IMG/VR virus record: IMGVR_UViG_3300027704_000022
Span: 1-64,000 of that record
DNA from: a virus
Direction: 5' to 3' (one strand)
Length of the DNA stretch: 64,000 nucleotides
Both the position numbers and the translations under genes were made by a program. This document shows positions 63,901 through 64,000 of the stretch, piece after piece. Below the pieces are notes generated by a model. That model did no database searches. It had not been told where the DNA came from and was given only the letters and a program-made list of their open reading frames with translations. The stretch's first letter is position 1. The number at the start of each line of letters is the position of its first letter.

Positions 63901-64000
63901 AACAGATACAGACTATACAATTTTAGTTAGCGGAAGTTCTACAGTCAATATCGCTTTACCGTCAGCTACAATTAATAGTAATTATGTTTATAACATTAAA
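60998..64000 (+). CDS. Trimeric tail fibre, C-terminus off the window
   Basis: 1001 codons, open to the right edge. Start overlaps the J-like stop (TAATG). After beta-rich N-terminal modules, residues about 570-760 hold many YadA-head-like repeats, IGGGxNNxIxGxxS, forming a left-handed beta-roll as in trimeric adhesins. A module with TDTLQSVTNRG recurs three times (about 62493, 63457, 63623), flanking GIGT-rich segments. It is the likely receptor-binding fibre. The chaperone or tip domain is not visible. Confidence 0.85.
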   Translation, partial: MDYTGYTVLKTPKIGAAFAYAKEAREFATGATGAGGYLNSAATASGWTDVHFVSAITEGSSPLPVSIGATYTHIYTGVSTVIGGSTPIGDLRSEDSPYVGVGTSSVYYTKKGQEYGAAFYATYIGGTKSLPTKIGIGTSAGDITTSGYYEGGFTTRSIYEFETSFTPDLDDLTKITTGSGVYKDGADVSLQFNILNRNGELLTSASQIAADPFVEKQIISILDSDSNVAFPSYRTNGDSTFTFSRSQNIDVFGSYNRNFGIRNEIVNADGGISTGEFYLYANTATFDKVIVQSSGETSLNENLTNHSPPDTGSITSAADRADAIKYFNNQPINTSGSTGFIELTLGFNESPNFTNLGDLTIWKGTSGDFTTNRGNLVSNYPLNSIQEGQRIRITANDGIEEATPLFFKLAADSEVAFESELLTIGPYTLEPNVEGPDLNLYNQGDQSLIGDFTIQGGLEGDDANGGNLNVSGNALGTGDGGRLTGPEGKPYLLTGDAGTESDTLQSVTNRGNTTTKSIISTGPYLSGTKGYFGDVGIGTTNSDSKLEVIGNNARVQIATPDGYSIKTSTKAVIAGVGSQTISSLGSMIAGGSGQHISGDYDTIAGGALNNISGCDFSFIGGGYNIDIIESEYSSSIGGYNNDISGSNYSVIGGGLNNSIEGSPSNYIGGGENNLITGANSFIGGGNANKVLADYSFVGAGEQNTASGDFSIIIGGENNKTFGSYSIVAGGEGNIASGLRSFVGGGLSNEANSEFSYAFGRRAKITESHSGAALFTDGNNSDALSSGAHTATLKFQNGVYVQTDSGLYVNGNPVATGSTAETDTLQSVTNRGATSTNAISVTNTITANQVLGTGIGNRITNNNVPYLLSGDSPAETQTLQDVTNNGNSTTKAITVGAFTATGTANISGILSIPNGRAVASNDVYYIVKLTQAEYDAITPDASTMYIITDEDFNSPVINPIKTVASNYTITDTDYTILVSGSSTVNIALPSATINSNYVYNIK

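Noticed and set aside
1-64000. Prophage or plasmid identity
   Set aside because: No integrase, attachment site, lysogeny repressor or plasmid partition pair is seen; the ParB-like gene stands alone without ParA.

Overview
This window is part of a tailed double-stranded DNA bacteriophage genome with long-tailed (siphovirus-like) architecture. It carries an HK97-type head set (large terminase, portal, fused protease-scaffold, major capsid protein), a 2278-residue tape measure protein, and a lambda-like L-K-I-J tail-tip order followed by a trimeric fibre. No integrase, lysogeny repressor, DNA polymerase or primase is visible. The sequence is AT-rich. Many starts lack a Shine-Dalgarno sequence, although a few have a good one. 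The host cannot be named from the sequence.

Layout. 1-10.6 kb (minus): minor tail protein, tail-tube-like protein, tape measure and two likely tail-assembly genes. 10.6-13.9 kb (plus): neck and tail-tube genes. 14.0-27.6 kb (minus): PhoH-like ATPase, zinc ribbon, sigma-like factor, zinc-finger/ERCC4 nuclease, terminase, portal, protease-scaffold, decoration-like protein, capsid and connector genes. 27.7-37.3 kb (mostly plus): accessory array of small genes, each unit built as promoter, gene(s), terminator, and then one of seven ~95-bp double-hairpin elements. 37.4-53.2 kb (mostly minus): two tRNAs, RuvB-like ATPase, HNH-AP2 endonuclease, membrane-anchored trypsin-like protease, glycosyltransferase, nucleotide-metabolism genes, and a lysis module (CHAP endolysin, holin, lipoprotein nested in a coiled-coil gene). 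53.2-64 kb (plus): tail tip and fibre, running off the right edge.

Regulation. Two classes of start site stand out. Accessory and early-type genes have sigma70-like promoters whose -10 box ends 6 bp (seven genes) or 7-9 bp (four genes) before the ATG, implying leaderless mRNAs. Five of these carry an AAAAGCTTTT palindrome at one fixed distance. Virion and lysis genes instead carry AGTGTAA 8-10 bp before the ATG, a candidate late promoter that the phage's own sigma-like protein might read. A third dispersed motif, YTATTT-N14/15-GAYCTRSG, recurs more than a dozen times.

The best candidates for undescribed biology are the accessory cassette array with its double-hairpin repeats and leaderless promoters, the tape measure with a nuclease-like insert between IPNF motifs, the tethered trypsin-like protease, and a Leu-anticodon tRNA without the long variable arm.
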